In this document: piece after piece, positions 6,193-6,552 of the stretch
Layout: the number at the start of each line of letters is the position of its first letter
Position numbering within the stretch: the stretch's first letter is position 1
DNA from: Candidatus Bathyarchaeota archaeon ex4484_135
GTDB lineage: Archaea; Thermoproteota; Bathyarchaeia; EX4484-135
DNA: 6,552 nt
Assembly: GCA_002255025.1 (NCBI GenBank)
Contig: NJEJ01000061.1
Span: forward strand, 1 to 6,552
Reading direction: 5' to 3'
The notes under the pieces: model-generated
Told to the model about the DNA's origin: nothing
What the model saw: only the letters and a program-made list of their open reading frames with translations
Databases searched by the model: none
Program-made: the position numbers and the translations under genes

Positions 6193-6552
6193 ATGTCCAT
6201 GTTCGAGGACATCCCGGTTGACGTGGGCGTTGTCTATGAAGGCGAGCGAATAAGGCGTAAGCAGATGTACGTTGAATTCGGAGGCCCCAAGATTCAATAC
6301 AAGTTCGAGCTGGTAAGGGCAAGGAAGATGGAGGAAGTCGAGGACGGGAAGATTCATAGAGAGGCGTATCCACGAGTTCTGCAACTACATAGAGGGTTTC
6401 ATGCACCTGAACCAGCGTTATGACATATGGCTGAGGCTGAGCAAGAAGTCCTTCCAGAAGGGCCTGAACAGCTTCATCTACATAGGCAAGGTGCTGATTA
6501 GGCTGTTCAAGAGCGAGATGCCCTTCATAGAGAAGATACAGGTCACCTTCAT
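6193..6552 (+). pseudogene. cdhC: Acetyl-CoA synthase beta subunit, frame-broken and cut by the right edge
   Basis: Start of CdhC, the subunit that assembles acetyl-CoA from CO, a methyl group and CoA at the nickel A-cluster; the cluster ligands lie beyond the window. Frame 1 from the ATG at 6193 encodes MSMFEDIPVDVGVVYEGERI, then MYVEFGGPK and VRARKMEEVEDGKI (to about 6354), all recognisable CdhC N terminus. It then loses similarity and stops at 6421-6423. From about 6353, the frame shifted by +1 encodes FIERRIHEFCNYIEGFMHLN, QRYDIWLRLSKKS and SEMPFIEKIQVTF, again clear CdhC, open to 6552. Compared with methanogen CdhC as I remember it, about 35-40 residues between EDGK(I/V) and the ERR(I/V)H segment are missing as well. 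This is therefore not a simple one-base slip. It is either a genuine inactivating deletion or a sequencing or assembly error. The family is secure; whether the gene is dead is not. Confidence 0.8.

Noticed and set aside
6340..6360. Programmed +1 frameshifting in cdhC
   Set aside because: A frameshift would join the two frames but could not supply the missing 35-40 residues, and no slippery site or pause signal is evident. A deletion or assembly error explains both facts.
1..6552. tRNA or rRNA genes, CRISPR arrays, insertion sequences or att sites
   Set aside because: Coding genes fill nearly the whole window. All gaps are under 90 bases, and none holds spaced repeats, tRNA-like arms or terminal inverted repeats of a transposon.

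Overview
The window looks archaeal. It encodes a short archaeal-type adenylosuccinate synthetase (339 residues, with the archaeal GTTGSGCGP segment) and the epsilon and beta subunits of the archaeal CO dehydrogenase/acetyl-CoA synthase (CODH/ACS, or ACDS) complex. Upstream of the genes are archaeal promoter elements: TATA-like CTTATAG, CTTAATAG and CTTAAAAG boxes about 27 bases before several starts, which implies very short or absent mRNA leaders. The DNA is GC-rich, arginine is mostly AGG, and GTG and TTG starts are common. I infer an anaerobic, probably thermophilic archaeon with a Wood-Ljungdahl pathway (methanogen-like, TACK or euryarchaeal). The lineage cannot be fixed from the window.

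Layout. The minus strand, read from right to left, carries purA (3083-4102), then an ABC importer cassette: an anchored substrate-binding protein (1922-3043), a fused two-domain permease (254-1918) and an ATPase running off the left edge (1-254). The permease and ATPase genes overlap as TGATG, and only 3 bases separate the binding-protein and permease genes, so the cassette should be translated as a unit. A TATA-like box in the 39-base gap after purA suggests the importer has its own promoter. The plus strand carries purB (4171-5559), divergent from purA across a 68-base promoter region, then cdhB (5645-6187) and the start of cdhC (from 6193). A separate promoter in the 85-base purB-cdhB gap appears to drive the cdh genes.

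How the genes work together. PurA and PurB catalyse the two steps from IMP to AMP, and PurB also acts earlier in purine synthesis. The divergent layout would allow shared control. CdhB and CdhC belong to the complex that makes or splits acetyl-CoA. The importer's substrate is unknown; the fold types suggest a small anion or oxyanion, but this is weak.

Main oddities. cdhC changes reading frame near position 6353 and appears to lack about 35-40 residues there, so it is either a real lesion or an assembly error. cdhB opens the cdh cluster with no cdhA in front of it. The two halves of the permease gene keep long stretches of identical DNA at a constant 813-base offset. I found no RNA gene, mobile element or CRISPR array, and no convincing undescribed system.
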